Below, piece by piece: positions 20,997-35,700 of a stretch of 48,053 nucleotides of DNA (its first letter is position 1; each line of letters opens with the position of its first letter). A model generated the notes under the pieces. That model saw nothing but the letters and a program-made list of their open reading frames with translations, searched no databases and was not told where the DNA came from. Both the position numbers and the translations under genes were made by a program. Source of the DNA: Batrachochytrium dendrobatidis JAM81 (Eukaryota > Chytridiomycota > Chytridiomycetes > Rhizophydiales); contig NW_006281113.1 of assembly GCF_000203795.2 (NCBI RefSeq), positions 352,780 to 400,832 on the forward strand, read 5' to 3'.

Positions 20997-23486
20997 TTAG
21001 ATCATCCATCTCCGCTTTGGATTTCGCGGAGGATGGGGTTGATCTGCGTCAACCTCGCAGTTGATCTTCCGTTTTTTGGAAGATCGCTCCTTGATACAAG
21101 TATCAATGACAGGAGCACTGCTCGTGTTGCGCCGCCGCGCCGCTCGCAGGTCTCGCTGTTGGTTAAGTAACTCCAACTTTGCAACGTCTTGCAAGGTTGG
21201 TGCTACTTTAGCAGACCAAGTATTTTTTGGCTTGGTCTGCTTGACCAACTTGGAGACCTGCTCCGGCTTGACCCGCTTGACAGACCCACGAGCCTTTTTC
21301 AGCTCGGTCTGCTTTGCAAGTTTGGGCATCTAAGTGTGAAAATGGTAAAGTTTAAATGTAAGTCATTGCTGTTAATAATGGCATACAAATGCGTCAACTT
21401 ACTTTTTTTCCAGCCTTGGACTTGGACTTGACGCTTGGCTGCTCCACTCCTGCCAGTGTGTCCTTTACCGGATCACACGCATTTGTAGTCTGGGGAAATA
21501 AAAAGGATGAGTACAAACATCTATACAATTACTAACCGTTTCAAACATTTCAAGCACTATTACACTTACATTTAGTGGTTTGGATGGAGCGTCATCCAGA
21601 GCGAATCGGACCGTCTTTTTTGGTCGCTCAGCCAAAAAAGACTCGGAGCTGCCAGCATTCTGGGTTCCTTGCTGTTGCTGCATATGATATCCATCTTCAT
21701 ATGCAGCAATCAGACTCTCCAGAATCTTTTCAAACCCTGCCCCGGTTTGGGAAAGATGCTGAAGAGTCTCAGCAAGGCGTGGAACTTTGACAGTATCCAC
21801 CAGAATGCGCACTCCCGGCATGAGGTCAACCTCAATACCTGGAAATGTAGGTGCTAATGTAATATAAAGTAAACAATTACTTTAGTAAATCACATACGTT
21901 GATATACCGCTGACATTTAAAACTATATATTACGCGTACCTGGCAGATCCTCGACACCCACGGGGATGTCGGTGTCATCCATGTACACGTCAAAATCCAT
22001 GGGATTTTCGACGTCCATGGGAATCCCGGAGCAATTCGCAACCGGTTCGGTTATGTCCATCGAGACATCCGACCGGTTGCATTGCTCCATCGAGTCAACC
22101 ATGTCCACCGAGTTATTCGACAACAATATGTTGCATAACTGGCGACCTATGGGTAACTCGCGCAGGAACCCTTGCTTTCGGTAAACTTCCCGGAAGCTGA
22201 TAGAATCCCTCAGTGATGACATGGGCTGCCACACTTTTGATCTATCAGCTTCACCGGGAAGCTTACTGCTTGTGTACATCATCTGGTCAGCCTGTCAAAT
22301 ATAAATGGTTGACACATACCAATAAATAAAACATTAGTCAATCATAACTATACAGTTGTATCAATCCAGCACAGCTTGTGTAATTTCAAAGCTAAACCCA
22401 AGATTTATACTAATACAACCAACTTACTTTATACCGAGTTTCAAAAGGCGGTTTGTCACACGCCAAAACCCGTTTAGCATAGCTGTATGACAGCATAGAT
22501 GCTTGAGCATCGGTATAATGCTCAACGGGTCCTGATGAATGGCCAGTCACTGCTGAATCTGGTGCAATGGACTCTGCAGTATATATGGTTGATACTGTAG
22601 AGTCGCATTGCTTTCCAGACTGCAGTATCCTAGCTGCCTCAATCAGGGACGAGACTATAATGGAAATGTTTTAAAACAATCAATCCATCAGTCAATATAA
22701 TCAGTATAGTTACCATCAACACACTACAGCCTAAACAATCCACAATACATGCATTCACATGCATTCACATCCAAAACTCGTGAGAAATTGATACAAAAAT
22801 CACACACTTACTTGGTGAAGTAGGGATTCTTGAATCATTGATTGGACTGACTGTACTGATTGCACTGATTGGACTGATTGGGCTGGATGTATACATATCA
22901 GTGTATATGTTTTCCTGATTTGAACTAGTCAATCACAACATTACAAAATTATGCACAAACAACAGTAAAAGTTTAAAGTAGCATTTAACCCATTGTCCCA
23001 TAAATCAAATTAGGCATCAACCAATTCAATCCCAAATAATAATCAACCAGCACATCATACCAACCAACACAAATCACAATTGATACACATCGAATGACGT
23101 TCAATGACATTAGATAGCATCAAAAACAGTCAAAATCATTACCATCAAAGTCGCGTAGTCGGAGTCGAATCAACAAAATTAAATTCGGCAACGTTTCGAG
23201 TCCATCCCAAAATACCGTAAATGCAATCATCAAATCGTAAATAATACACATGCAAGTAAACAGTCATGTTAGCAATGTGTTGTGTAACCAAAATACAATA
23301 TTCAGATGCACAACTATAATACAAATACTGTACTGCATACCTTTCTGGATTCATGCTTGCTTCGGCAAGGTGTGGTGCATTTTCACAAGCATTGGTTGGT
23401 TGGGGAATAGTGTTTTGCACACTACGGCAAGACTGTTTTGGAGAAAGAGCCGATAAGATGTTGAGACGGGACCACAGTGAACTCAT
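20997..23486 (-). CDS. Basic, probably nuclear protein with PP1-docking motif, seven exons
   Basis: Exons 23486-23341, 22924-22812, 22654-22428, 22291-21940, 21838-21570, 21489-21403 and 21329-20997; all GT-AG and every phase agrees, for 508 residues. I do not recognise the family. The N-terminus (MSSLWSRLNILSALSPKQ) is followed by a Ser/Pro/Ile repeat (SPISPISAISTVSPI, ~60-75). A conserved-looking middle includes DKPPFETRYK and FREVYRKQGFLRELPIGRQL, then an acidic Met/Asp stretch. Next comes a helical segment (FEKILESLIAAYEDGY) and KKTVRFALDD, which fits the RVxF docking motif for protein phosphatase 1. The last ~130 residues are Lys/Arg-rich, with putative nuclear localisation signals (SSKKRKI, NPKRRW). 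A chromatin- or chromosome-associated PP1 partner is an inference only. The first intron is long (about 415 bases); other introns are 60-140 bases. Confidence 0.75.
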
Positions 23487-23678
23487 TATTGGTATTTGTA
23501 GGGTGTCAGGAAATGAATGGAAATGAAAATGTAAAACGAGTTGATCTCGAAACTTGATAACAATAATATGGGTAGCAGTTGTAATAGTTGCAATCGTTGC
23601 TGCAAACTAATACGTTCAAACAAGTAGTGTGTATGACTGTTTAACAAAATACACAAGGGAAACAATCAGATCTGAGAT

Positions 23679-23725
23679 TTGGATCAATAGGTAGGTAAAC
23701 AAGCGAGTTTTGGATCAATAGGTAG
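23679..23725 (+). repeat. Short direct repeat TTGGATCAATAGGTAG (x2)
   Basis: Two copies about 31 bases apart upstream of the basic protein gene; a third, weaker relative lies near 23740. Confidence 0.6.
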
Positions 23726-23908
23726 ATGGACAAGTAAGATCTTGATCAGAAAGTAGGTAATGGTGTCGGATCTGGACAAACGATGCATTATTTAACTGAA
23801 ACAATTGACATGCGAATCCCCGACAAGCCAAACTCTCAGCACGTAATAATCAAATACATTGCAAAAACGTCCCGTAATAATCAAACTATCATCAATTAAT
23901 TCGTTATT

Positions 23909-24172
23909 TTACCTTGAATCCCAGACTCCGCACGCATCGATCTCGTGGAATCGAGTAACACAAACTAGCTGCATTAATGCATCAACACATAATACTTTGA
24001 GTTGATTGGACCATATCATCATCATCCCTCCGACTCTGACGGATCGGGGATCTATGTGCCAGCTTGAAGTGTGTGGGGTGGCTGGGTAGTGCGGTGAACG
24101 TTCCCAATAGTCAATCCATGTACGATGGACAATGCGTAATGCTGTGCTGCTGACAACTCCTGCAGCGGTCAT
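23909..24172 (-). CDS. Small ORF, 87 aa, doubtful
   Basis: Starts at an ATG at 24172. The first ~50 residues (with RTWIDYWERSPHYPATPHTS) have a more protein-like composition than the surrounding frames. No domain recognised and no splice model supported. It may be an exon, a relic or chance. Confidence 0.2.
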   Translation of the reverse strand: MTAAGVVSSTALRIVHRTWIDYWERSPHYPATPHTSSWHIDPRSVRVGGMMMIWSNQLKVLCVDALMQLVCVTRFHEIDACGVWDSR

Positions 24173-24300
24173 GGCTGATGATATTAGATTCGTTTGTACT
24201 GCAGTTGATACTGTACAACCATCTCATACAACTATGCCAACCGTATGCTGTAATGTGGTCATGTATTGTGTCTGTCTGTCTGACTGTATATGTGATAGGC

Positions 24301-24352
24301 AGATCTACTCGATTGGATAGTGACCAAGATCTACTCGATTGAATAGTAACCA
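24301..24352 (+). repeat. 26-bp tandem duplication
   Basis: Two adjacent units of AGATCTACTCGATTGGATAG plus TGACCA, with two differences. Confidence 0.85.
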
Positions 24353-26070
24353 AACGCACTGCATGTTCATACTTGTAGACGTCTAGTACGACTGTAGTGG
24401 TTGATGGTTGTGTATGACTGTAGTGACGAGTCTGTTCACACGATTATTGCATGATACTCCAACTGCATCGAATACAAACTGCTCAAGTAGTCTTGAACGC
24501 AGTGACACCCGGTTCAGCTAGTTTACATGAGCAAGTATATCCACACATCTTCCGTATAATCTGTGCAACACATTGATGGTATACACAGATCCAGTCAGTC
24601 AATCTACACAAATCTGCACATTTTTACGCGTCTGAACTGCAACTCTTCACTACTACCTAAAATACATTGGTAATGCATACCAGACAAACAAGGTTTCATG
24701 CATTGCTAAAATCAAAATAGTACTACTGGATCTAATCAATACACTAGGTTAGTAAATACAACCCACGTAAATGTCTGTTTGGTATTCATTGCATGGATCA
24801 AATATACTGAAAATACAAATGTCTGTTATTCTGTTTGACTGGAAAATCAAGCACGCTAATATCAAAATACTCTCTTCATCTGATATACCCATAACATATA
24901 TGTCATCAACTCAACACTGGTGATATTATGACATTGGTAGAAACCTGTCCTTTCAACTTACTGCTGATGGATTATCAAATCATTGAATTTTGAACAAATC
25001 GTTGGATTTGGTTCAATAGCAAGTCATAGTATACGAGCAACCGATGTGTGCATTGTCGACAGTTGAATTGGATATGGAAACGGACCTAGTCACTGTTTTT
25101 CTGATAGCTTTGAAAGGCTGGCAACATCAACACTCACCACTGACCAACCTCATGTGCTCCAACTCACTATAAAATGTAGATCTACATATCAAAGAGTATA
25201 GTCGACCATGCTTCATTCCAAATACACAACAGTTCAAAGTAGTTTGATGATAGCCAAGTAAAATACAACCCCATATGAACAAGACAGCTTTGTTGGACAG
25301 TTACCATTGCCAAGATGATGCAAGACCATAATATTGCCATTTACATTTCTTTAGCCACAACTTGCTGAATTTGGCAGCTCGTGCAACCCGCGCAATTTCA
25401 AAATCAGATCATTGGATTAAATTGTATTGGATTAAATTAAATCGGATTGGATTAAATTGGATTCAACCCAGTATTGGCTTGTTGGATAGGCTGTTGGATC
25501 ATTAAAATGTAACTTGACAGTCTCAGAATTCAGTATTGGCCAATTCATACAAATCTGCTCATCATTTACCCAAACAAGTCGATACTAATGATTTTAGATT
25601 CATCATGGTCGCAGGCTATTCATAATGCATTAGCGTGAAGTTCCATAAATTGATTTCAAAGCTAGTTTAGATGCATCAACCCATTTTAAACATTAATCAA
25701 TGTCATTTCAAACATATCCTAAAATGAATGGTGCTGATGCAGAGCCATGCCACAGTTGAATGTGCTCCTACCATACCATTTCCTGTAAAACGAGTATCTG
25801 TGTATAGACATGATCAGTGGCCATGTATTACACCCATCACATCATCAACTATTGAGTCATTGACACCATTGACACGATTATCTAGCACCACATCATTGTA
25901 AACATATTGTGCAGTACCTAGTCGTACACATGGAACATCAAATGCAATCCCAGTTCATTCTGACATACTCGTATTCAAAGTTGGCAGCAAACAAGTCATT
26001 ACATACATACTGTCAAACAGCAAATACCTTGGTTTGGATCGTCGAGGACACTACATTATCGCGACATCAG
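24353..26070. other. Gene-poor stretch
   Basis: No convincing gene. Contains a short ATTGGATTAAATT-type repeat at 25411-25465. The rest is AT-rich sequence with short accidental frames. Confidence 0.5.
25411..25465 (+). repeat. ATTGGATTAAATT minisatellite
   Basis: About four imperfect units of ATTGGATTAAATT with variant spacers. Confidence 0.7.
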
Positions 26071-26850
26071 TGACTTGAACCAGATCTCATCCAGCGCGTC
26101 GATGGATGCATTTGGTATTGATGGTATGGAGGTGTTTGAATCTGGCGATGATTTATCAACTCAACTCAACCCATACATTATTAGTTGCGCTAATGTTATG
26201 ACGTATCCAGCTAGGACATGCATAGTGTGTCAAACGAGATCAATGTTCCGTATGGGGATCCGAGTCAACGTTTTTCACCCATGACCAGTTCAAAGATCTG
26301 GATGGTTCAACATACACTAACATGGAGTGTCGAGTTTGGACAATATGTAGACTCAAGTACGATCGGAGCTGCGTTGACGTGACAAGGTAGACAATCTGAT
26401 GAATGATGGAATGTATAATATCGAGGTTTCACAAATCCAAAATTGGAGAGATGGTGAAGCACGTTTGATTGTATCACTCGGATGCCATGTTTAGTATTCA
26501 ACATGAGATTTTGACTAAACTGCGCTCAGATGTAGCACGTTCAAACCAGCACTTGCATTCAGCACAACAATTCAATACTATGCAACGCATTCAACACAGA
26601 TCGGTATGATCAAGAGCATGTCAGTGATGAATGAGTGAATGCTAGTGATGAATGCCAACGTGTATCAACTTACAACCATGATGTGGCATCACAATAACTC
26701 GACAGTGCGTATCCCAGACACTACTGGACAAAATGCATTGAAAACACCCCAAATATTGCAATCTACCTACACAGCGTTGGTGGATTATCTGTCACTGAAT
26801 TTGGAGCATAAACTGGCAACTATACATGCAAATATGCATAGACTCTGATA
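26050..26850 (+). pseudogene. Possible coding relics of unknown origin
   Basis: Short stretches with protein-like composition (for example MDAFGIDGMEVFESGDDLS near 26102, and LQSTYTALVDYLSLNLEHK near 26760) are separated by stops and lack a consistent intron model. They may be remains of one or more decayed genes. Not identified. Confidence 0.25.
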
Positions 26851-27205
26851 GTCCTGCAACCAAGTTCCAGATGCCAATTCAAATATGTACTTGGATAGTC
26901 AGGGGTTGTAACACGATCATTTATTCAAATCGCATATATACACACATGTTATTGTTGAATGGCAGCAATATATAATGTCTCACAATAACGGGATATTGCT
27001 GGAATTGGATACCGTACCACAGTCGCTGTCTCGTGTGGTCAAACCGTGTGTAAGCTCCATGTATATATCATCACATAGATTGAATACAAACCATGATAAT
27101 CTGGAATTACAAACTGTTTCACTCAACTCGATCCGACTCGGGTTGACTCGGGTTGACTCGAATTCAAAAGCCAATTGATTATTGCATGACATTAAATCAA
27201 TTGCA

Positions 27206-27390
27206 ATGGAGGCTGCAACGTATGGATCAGTCACGTCACCAACAGAAACATCAAAAGCAAATCAAATGGCCAAAAAGCAATTAGAAGAGTTTGTTTTCAG
27301 GTTAAAAAACTTGAAAAGCAGAACCAGATGTTAAATGCAGAGATTATTGTGCTAAAGGGTTTGGCCGATGATAGAATATCTAATGACTGA
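27206..27390 (+). pseudogene. Coiled-coil exon or relic
   Basis: From an ATG at 27206 the frame reads MEAATYGSVTSPTETSKANQ and onward through KKQLEE. A second frame then continues with VKKLEKQNQMLNAEIIVLKG and stops after DDRISND. The change lies at TTTGTTTTCAG|GTT, which looks like a real splice acceptor. It may be two exons of a small gene with an unseen donor, or a frameshifted relic. Confidence 0.3.
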
Positions 27391-27634
27391 TGTGTATCAA
27401 ATCATATGCAGTTTGTTATTCAAGAAATGTCCATCAACAAGACAACCAAGCATATATATGCGTACATGGTTACGAGTAAAAACAACTTGATATTTGCTCG
27501 AGTACGAGTGTAAGCTTTAGTAAAACTGCGATACCATCAAATCTATAATCCACTGAACATATTAGATTGCAACGAATCGATGCAAGTCATTGAAAATACT
27601 AACCACAATTCAATTGATACGACTGAATCTACAG

Positions 27635-27753
27635 TACAGTCGTATTCACATAAAATGCAACACAATGAAAGCACAGCGAATATCCAAATATTGATTATTT
27701 CAAAGCAAAAAATTGATACAAAATAAAGTTCCATTTTACGTGATTCAACTGTA
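27635..27753 (+). mobile_element. 119-bp MITE with mariner-type terminal repeats
   Basis: The left end TACAGTCGTATTCACATAAA is mirrored at the right end: the reverse complement of 27732-27753 reads TACAGTTGAATCACGTAAAA. Both ends carry TA at the tip, matching the TACAGT start and TA target of Tc1/mariner elements. No coding capacity. It ends 63 bases before the PPR start codon, so it lies in that gene's promoter or leader. Confidence 0.75.
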
Positions 27754-27816
27754 ATAAATTAAATTTCAATTCAACAAAAAAAGCTTCACTCGAATCAGCA
27801 TTCACTGTTGCCAGCC

Positions 27817-29487
27817 ATGTCACATTGCTATGGTGTGATGAACAAACATGTTACATTCTTACTGCCCAAGTATTCTAGACTTTTTTCTAGACCAGCTCTT
27901 CAGCTCTCATCAAACCATCACAACTGGATTCCTGCTTTGTGCACTTTACATTATCGCTTTTTGTCAACTCTAACATCCGACTCTTTGAAATCAACTCTTC
28001 CGCCAGACTCTTCAATACTTGCTTATCCCAATCCAAATGATTCTATTTTATTGAGCTGCAATGAAAATGAACCATTCCAAACCTTATCCACACAACCCAC
28101 TCAGTCTACTACCAACAATGAAAACTTGCACAACATTGAAAAATTGATGGAAGCAATCGATCAAAACCAACTTGGCCAGGCACATTTTACTTATCTCCAA
28201 ATCAAAAAAACCAATCCTTCTTTGCTCAAAAAACTTCCAAAAGTCTATTTTCAAAAAATCATAGCTTCAGTTTGGTACAATAAAGGCCAAACATACAAGT
28301 TGGCGCCAAGGCCATACCGAGCAAGTATGGCGTTGGATGTATTCAAGACTATGAAAGATTCTGGAGCTCGACCAGATCCAGCCACACTATGGATTATTTT
28401 AAATATATACGCCGTGACCAAAAACATATCAGGTGTTGAAAGCATTCTTGCACAATTCAAATCAGTACGACATCATGGTCTTCGTGTACAATTGCTTATA
28501 AACACTTGTAGTGCGTATATTATATGTGGCCAGGAAGCTAAAGGCCACCAAGCGTTTGAAGAGCTTCTTGCTATTGACAACTCACCACGATCGTACAATG
28601 CACTCATTGGTTCGTATGCGTATACCAACAATGAGGAAGGAATGCTGGCTACTCTTGAGCGACTTGCTGATGCTAAAGTCGGTATGACTGACGAGGTGCT
28701 GTTCAGTATTTGTACATTTTATCAACGAAACAAGCAGTTTGAAACGGTTATAAAGTATGTGGAGCAGTATCGGTCTACTGGAGGAATCATGAGCAATTCC
28801 CTTGATGTTGCACTACTCCGCGCATATACTCAAACTGAAAAATATCAGAAAGCACTGGACTACTTTCAAGAACTGCGTACCCAAAACAGATTCAACAGAC
28901 GTGTTTTGCTTGGAGAGGAAATCCGAATCCATATCGGTCTTGAAAACTCGGATCTATTATGGACATGTTTATCCAATTTTTTGAAATCTGCCAATCCAAA
29001 TTATTTAATTCAGCAGGATCTGGCAAAATGTGTTGGCTCGCTTACTGATTGTAAAAATCTGAACCATGTGCATAAAATGTCGAAGCAGTACAACATTTCT
29101 AAAAGAAAGCTTTGGCTGATTCTGGCGAATGGATACTGCTACCACGGAGATCCTGCATCGGTTAAAATTGCTTTAAAGCTATTGAACATGACGAAATTTA
29201 AACCAATGCCCGTTGTTTACGTATTGGTCATAGAAGCCTACTGTATTGCACAAGATATCGACGGTGCTATTTCATATGCCAAAAAATTTGAAAAGCTACA
29301 CTCTCACACACATATTGCTATTTGGAAAAAACTGTATGCATATGCTCTGCAATGCAAACACCAACGTGTTGAAGAGATTGCTGCTCACATGCGTAGTAAA
29401 TACTCGGTAAACATTGCTGATATGGAACTGAAGAGTGGTCATACTTTTTTACAGCCTCTAGACAATGCAGCTGTGGTTGCCATTTGA
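27817..29487 (+). CDS. Pentatricopeptide repeat protein, probably mitochondrial, 556 aa
   Basis: Single exon, start at the ATG at 27817. The N-terminus is rich in Arg/Ser/Leu without acids (LLPKYSRLFSRPALQLSSNH), fitting a mitochondrial targeting sequence. Helical repeats run from about residue 150 to 530. Clear PPR-type units are ASMALDVFKTMKDSGARPD, SYNALIGSYAYTNNEEGML, LLRAYTQTEKYQKALDYFQE and VYVLVIEAYCIAQDIDGAI. Such proteins bind organellar RNA and act in processing, stability or translation. Divergence between fungal PPR proteins prevents naming an orthologue. A MITE (27635-27753) is immediately upstream. No frame damage. Confidence 0.85.
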   Translation: MSHCYGVMNKHVTFLLPKYSRLFSRPALQLSSNHHNWIPALCTLHYRFLSTLTSDSLKSTLPPDSSILAYPNPNDSILLSCNENEPFQTLSTQPTQSTTNNENLHNIEKLMEAIDQNQLGQAHFTYLQIKKTNPSLLKKLPKVYFQKIIASVWYNKGQTYKLAPRPYRASMALDVFKTMKDSGARPDPATLWIILNIYAVTKNISGVESILAQFKSVRHHGLRVQLLINTCSAYIICGQEAKGHQAFEELLAIDNSPRSYNALIGSYAYTNNEEGMLATLERLADAKVGMTDEVLFSICTFYQRNKQFETVIKYVEQYRSTGGIMSNSLDVALLRAYTQTEKYQKALDYFQELRTQNRFNRRVLLGEEIRIHIGLENSDLLWTCLSNFLKSANPNYLIQQDLAKCVGSLTDCKNLNHVHKMSKQYNISKRKLWLILANGYCYHGDPASVKIALKLLNMTKFKPMPVVYVLVIEAYCIAQDIDGAISYAKKFEKLHSHTHIAIWKKLYAYALQCKHQRVEEIAAHMRSKYSVNIADMELKSGHTFLQPLDNAAVVAI

Positions 29488-29564
29488 TTAGTAGTCCCTC
29501 TTGGTGTGTTTCAAGCCAAAACATCCATATTTTCAACTGTCTAAAATGATCTAATTACCAAAGA

Positions 29565-29759
29565 ATGGATGGAATCAAATGCCAAGGTTTTAGTATAAGC
29601 GACAGTATCGAAAATTTATTGGTTGTCAATCTCAAGCAAAAGGCAAAGCAGGCTGGATTTTTGGGTGGTGAGTTGATTTAAGATTGCAAATAAATTTAAT
29701 TCCAACAAGACCAGATAGAATCGAAAGCAAACAAGGAAGCATATTCTTGTCTTTTTTAA
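29565..29759 (+). CDS. Possible two-exon microgene, 50 aa
   Basis: Exon 29565-29667 starts MDGIKCQGFSISDSIENLL and ends at G|GTGAGT. A 42-base intron ends ACAAG, and exon 29710-29759 adds DQIESKANKEAYSCLF and a TAA. Phases agree. It lies between the PPR stop and the CDC48 stop, 58 bases from the latter. The balanced composition and the good donor favour a real small gene, but the acceptor is weak and nothing is recognised. It could also be chance in an otherwise empty 330-base gap. Confidence 0.35.
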
Positions 29760-29816
29760 ATTTTGCAAGCAAAGATTACAGAAAAACAACACCAATAGGC
29801 TAGAAAACTGAGATGA

Positions 29817-33107
<3,291 letters not shown>

Positions 33108-33499
33108 GGGTAGTAGAAGTAATAGTAGATTTGATTCCAGTCACAACAAGATCGGAAGTTGTCGAGTAGAATGCAAACTTTACCAATTCAAGATTTTGTT
33201 TCCATTGCATTCGATTGCGCGATTTGTTGAATGTTCAAATGCGTGGGAGACACTCTTGGTTTCTCTTTGATTTTCATCGTTTAAACTGTTGATGTCTGAA
33301 ATAATTATTTTGATCATTTATACAAGGTTAAAACAACTTTGGAATTTATAATCAATTTGATGTTGAAATCAGAGCTGCTATTTCTAAATTATACACATTG
33401 TTATCAAGTCTAATCTACACCCTTCATGTCATACCATGTCATGCTTGATAGTTTCATACACTGCTGCAAGAGTTGTATTGTGTATTTCGAGTATTTCCA
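33108..33499. other. Upstream region of CDC48
   Basis: Intergenic, presumably containing the CDC48 promoter. No clear TATA box or other gene seen. Confidence 0.4.
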
Positions 33500-33804
33500 T
33501 CACTCCATCATATGTCGCATGTGTTGGCATGTCAAGTGTGGTGATATCGGGTCAAAACAGTCGATTGACATAGTAATCCATCAACATTCGAGTCGGTTGA
33601 TCAGCCAAATAGTTTAAATCTGCAGTAAGATTAAATCAGGATACTCGACATGTATCGAGTTGATGACGTAGCAAATATTACTGGCTGTTGTCTGATGATA
33701 TATTATAGAGTTGGATTTGTAAAGTGAACACTGCTGGTAATTGAACTGCAGTATCTAGCATATTGCTTTGGATACTTTTGACTCCAAGTGCTTGATTGCG
33801 ATTG

Positions 33805-33904
33805 NNNNNNNNNNNNNNNNNNNNNNNNNNNNNNNNNNNNNNNNNNNNNNNNNNNNNNNNNNNNNNNNNNNNNNNNNNNNNNNNNNNNNNNNNNNNNNNN
33901 NNNN
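33805..33904. other. Assembly gap (100 N)
   Basis: Exactly 100 N. In the left copy the matching interval is only about 50 bases (near 3415-3460) and includes a CACCTGCACCTGCAATTGCAA stretch, so 100 is a placeholder size. Confidence 0.98.
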
Positions 33905-34920
33905 CATACACTCCATTCATATCTGTTTTACCACACTTGCTCAATACATGTGAAATGAATGCAATGATCGGTATATCAGTCACTGATCCTGTGCTACAAG
34001 CCATGTGTATATTTATTGCATGTATTACATCATATCTCATTCCGATTGTTGGGCTAGTTCATCTATTTTGGTCTCCATTTGGTATTTGATTTGATACTCC
34101 ATTTGATACTCCATTTGGCATTCCACTGTTTCATTGATGCTGTAAAGTCGAAACATTGTTTTGGAGTCTGTTGAAAATGGATTCTGGATAGCATTGCCAG
34201 TCTACAGCCATCAGACACTGTTTCCTGAACCAACCTGCTCCATTATGCTTATCAATTGATTTTGATACTAGTACTATATAGTAGCATACCTACCACACCA
34301 AGTTTGGCACATGCAAAGCAAACTGATTGGCAAGACAATGACTTTGTATAGCTATAAAATCATGCATGGCGAATATGCAATTCAATCTGATGCAACTTTA
34401 CTTGTCGAAGCTCGAGTGATGTCCTATATGACCAATAGGATCACATCAGGACATACTCATTCAACCCTAATCCTGACCATGTTATTTCAGCAATCCCTGT
34501 GATCTGATGTGGTTTAGTAGCAAGCAGCCAATCTTGAGTTTAGGGAGGAAAATCCCTTGACAACATCACACCAAAATCAATCAGTTTATCCCAGATGCTC
34601 TGGTTGTCGAATGTCAATGTTTCGAGGCACAAAAAGCATATGTTGACTAAGAATGGTATACTAGTCAAGTCTTGGAGTTGGCCGTCAGTGTACAGGAGTC
34701 AGTAAACGGTAGCCACCCTTTGGTCAAATGCAAATTTGTGTAGACTCGATTACTAAACTTGGAACAAAACAGATGGGACGACACAGTCCGGTTCAATTGT
34801 GAGGCGTGTTGTAACCTTTCATATAGTTTGTGACCCACAAAGCTTTCTTGTAGCCACCAAAGTAGCCTATCCATGTGGATAGTGTTTTGACAACAAACTC
34901 CACTGTTACTCCTTGTCGAG

Positions 34921-34927
34921 TATAAAA
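34921..34927 (+). promoter_or_regulatory. TATA box of the 35014 gene
   Basis: TATAAAA about 87 bases upstream of the ATG. The duplicated left copy has TATAAATA closer to its start, because this part of segment A differs by small indels. Confidence 0.5.
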
Positions 34928-35013
34928 CATGCAACAATCCCATTTTGAAAACTATACAGGCATTGAGATTGATACATTGGCGCCGATTAACACATTCCAA
35001 ATAATATAATTTA

Positions 35014-35700
35014 ATGAAACTTGCTCAATGGAGTATTATTCTCGGTGCTTCTAGCATGGCTCTTGCAGCCACTCCTGCTATTAATCCAGGGCATGAATTT
35101 CACTTGCAACGTCGAGCACTAGAATTACCAGAACAAGATGTGCACCTGTTCGCTCGCTCACCTATACCACCAATAGGTATGGCACCAGAACAAATAGCGG
35201 ATGGAAACTCTATGACGGAGATGCAGGAAAGACTAAGACAAGCAGTGGCTGGAATACCGGGACAACCACCAAGCAGTTCAGAGCAACCAGGCGGTTCGGG
35301 TCAGGGAAACCGGATGAGTCCGGAGCTAGCAGCACAATCAAAGCATCTGGATGAGATGACAAAGAGGCGAGATGCACTACAAAGATCTTTGGACAAAAAA
35401 CTGGAACGCAATGAGAGACGAAGACTGCAGCGCGAATCGAAGCAAAACAGGGCCGATATGAAAGAAGTTGACAGAATTAATCAGATGGGTCAGGCAGGTC
35501 AGAAAAAAGGAGTATTGCATAGTACAAAGAAAAAAGTCAAAGGAATATTTAAAGGAAAAAATCATCAGAGCAAGACAGTGGAAGAAAAGCAAGCTGCCAG
35601 ATTTCATCGCCTGCAGCAAAAGCGAGCTGCTAGAAGTGAGACTGTGCAACAAAAAAAAATGAGACTTAAGGCAGCTATTGCACAAATGAGAGGGAGATAA
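35014..35700 (+). CDS. Secreted basic helical protein, 228 aa, same family as the left-edge gene
   Basis: Single exon. The signal peptide and the next 30 residues (through RRALELPEQDVHLFARSP) equal those of the left-edge gene. The body is different: a Pro/Gly/Ser/Gln linker (PSSSEQPGGSGQGN, about 85-100), then a strongly basic helical region (KRRDALQRSLDKKLERNERR and KKKVKGIFKGKNHQSKTVEE) to the C-terminus. SPELAAQSKHLDEM echoes the SPELKARIDS blocks of the other gene, so the bodies may be distant relatives. Probably exported and cationic. No enzymatic motif is visible and the role is unknown. Possible poly(A) signals lie near 35745. Confidence 0.85.
   Translation: MKLAQWSIILGASSMALAATPAINPGHEFHLQRRALELPEQDVHLFARSPIPPIGMAPEQIADGNSMTEMQERLRQAVAGIPGQPPSSSEQPGGSGQGNRMSPELAAQSKHLDEMTKRRDALQRSLDKKLERNERRRLQRESKQNRADMKEVDRINQMGQAGQKKGVLHSTKKKVKGIFKGKNHQSKTVEEKQAARFHRLQQKRAARSETVQQKKMRLKAAIAQMRGR

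Larger units (their letters stand above)
33500..35173 (-). repeat. Duplicated segment A, right copy (inverted relative to 2150-3750)
   Basis: Reverse-complement match of 2150-3750, running from upstream DNA through the promoter into the first ~50 codons of the secreted gene at 35014. It includes the N gap. Confidence 0.85.

Noticed and set aside
23145..23340. Read-through of exon 1 of the basic protein gene to a stop at 23145
   Set aside because: A GTATGC donor at 23340 with an acceptor before 22924 keeps phase with five further in-phase junctions. The read-through part has no features.
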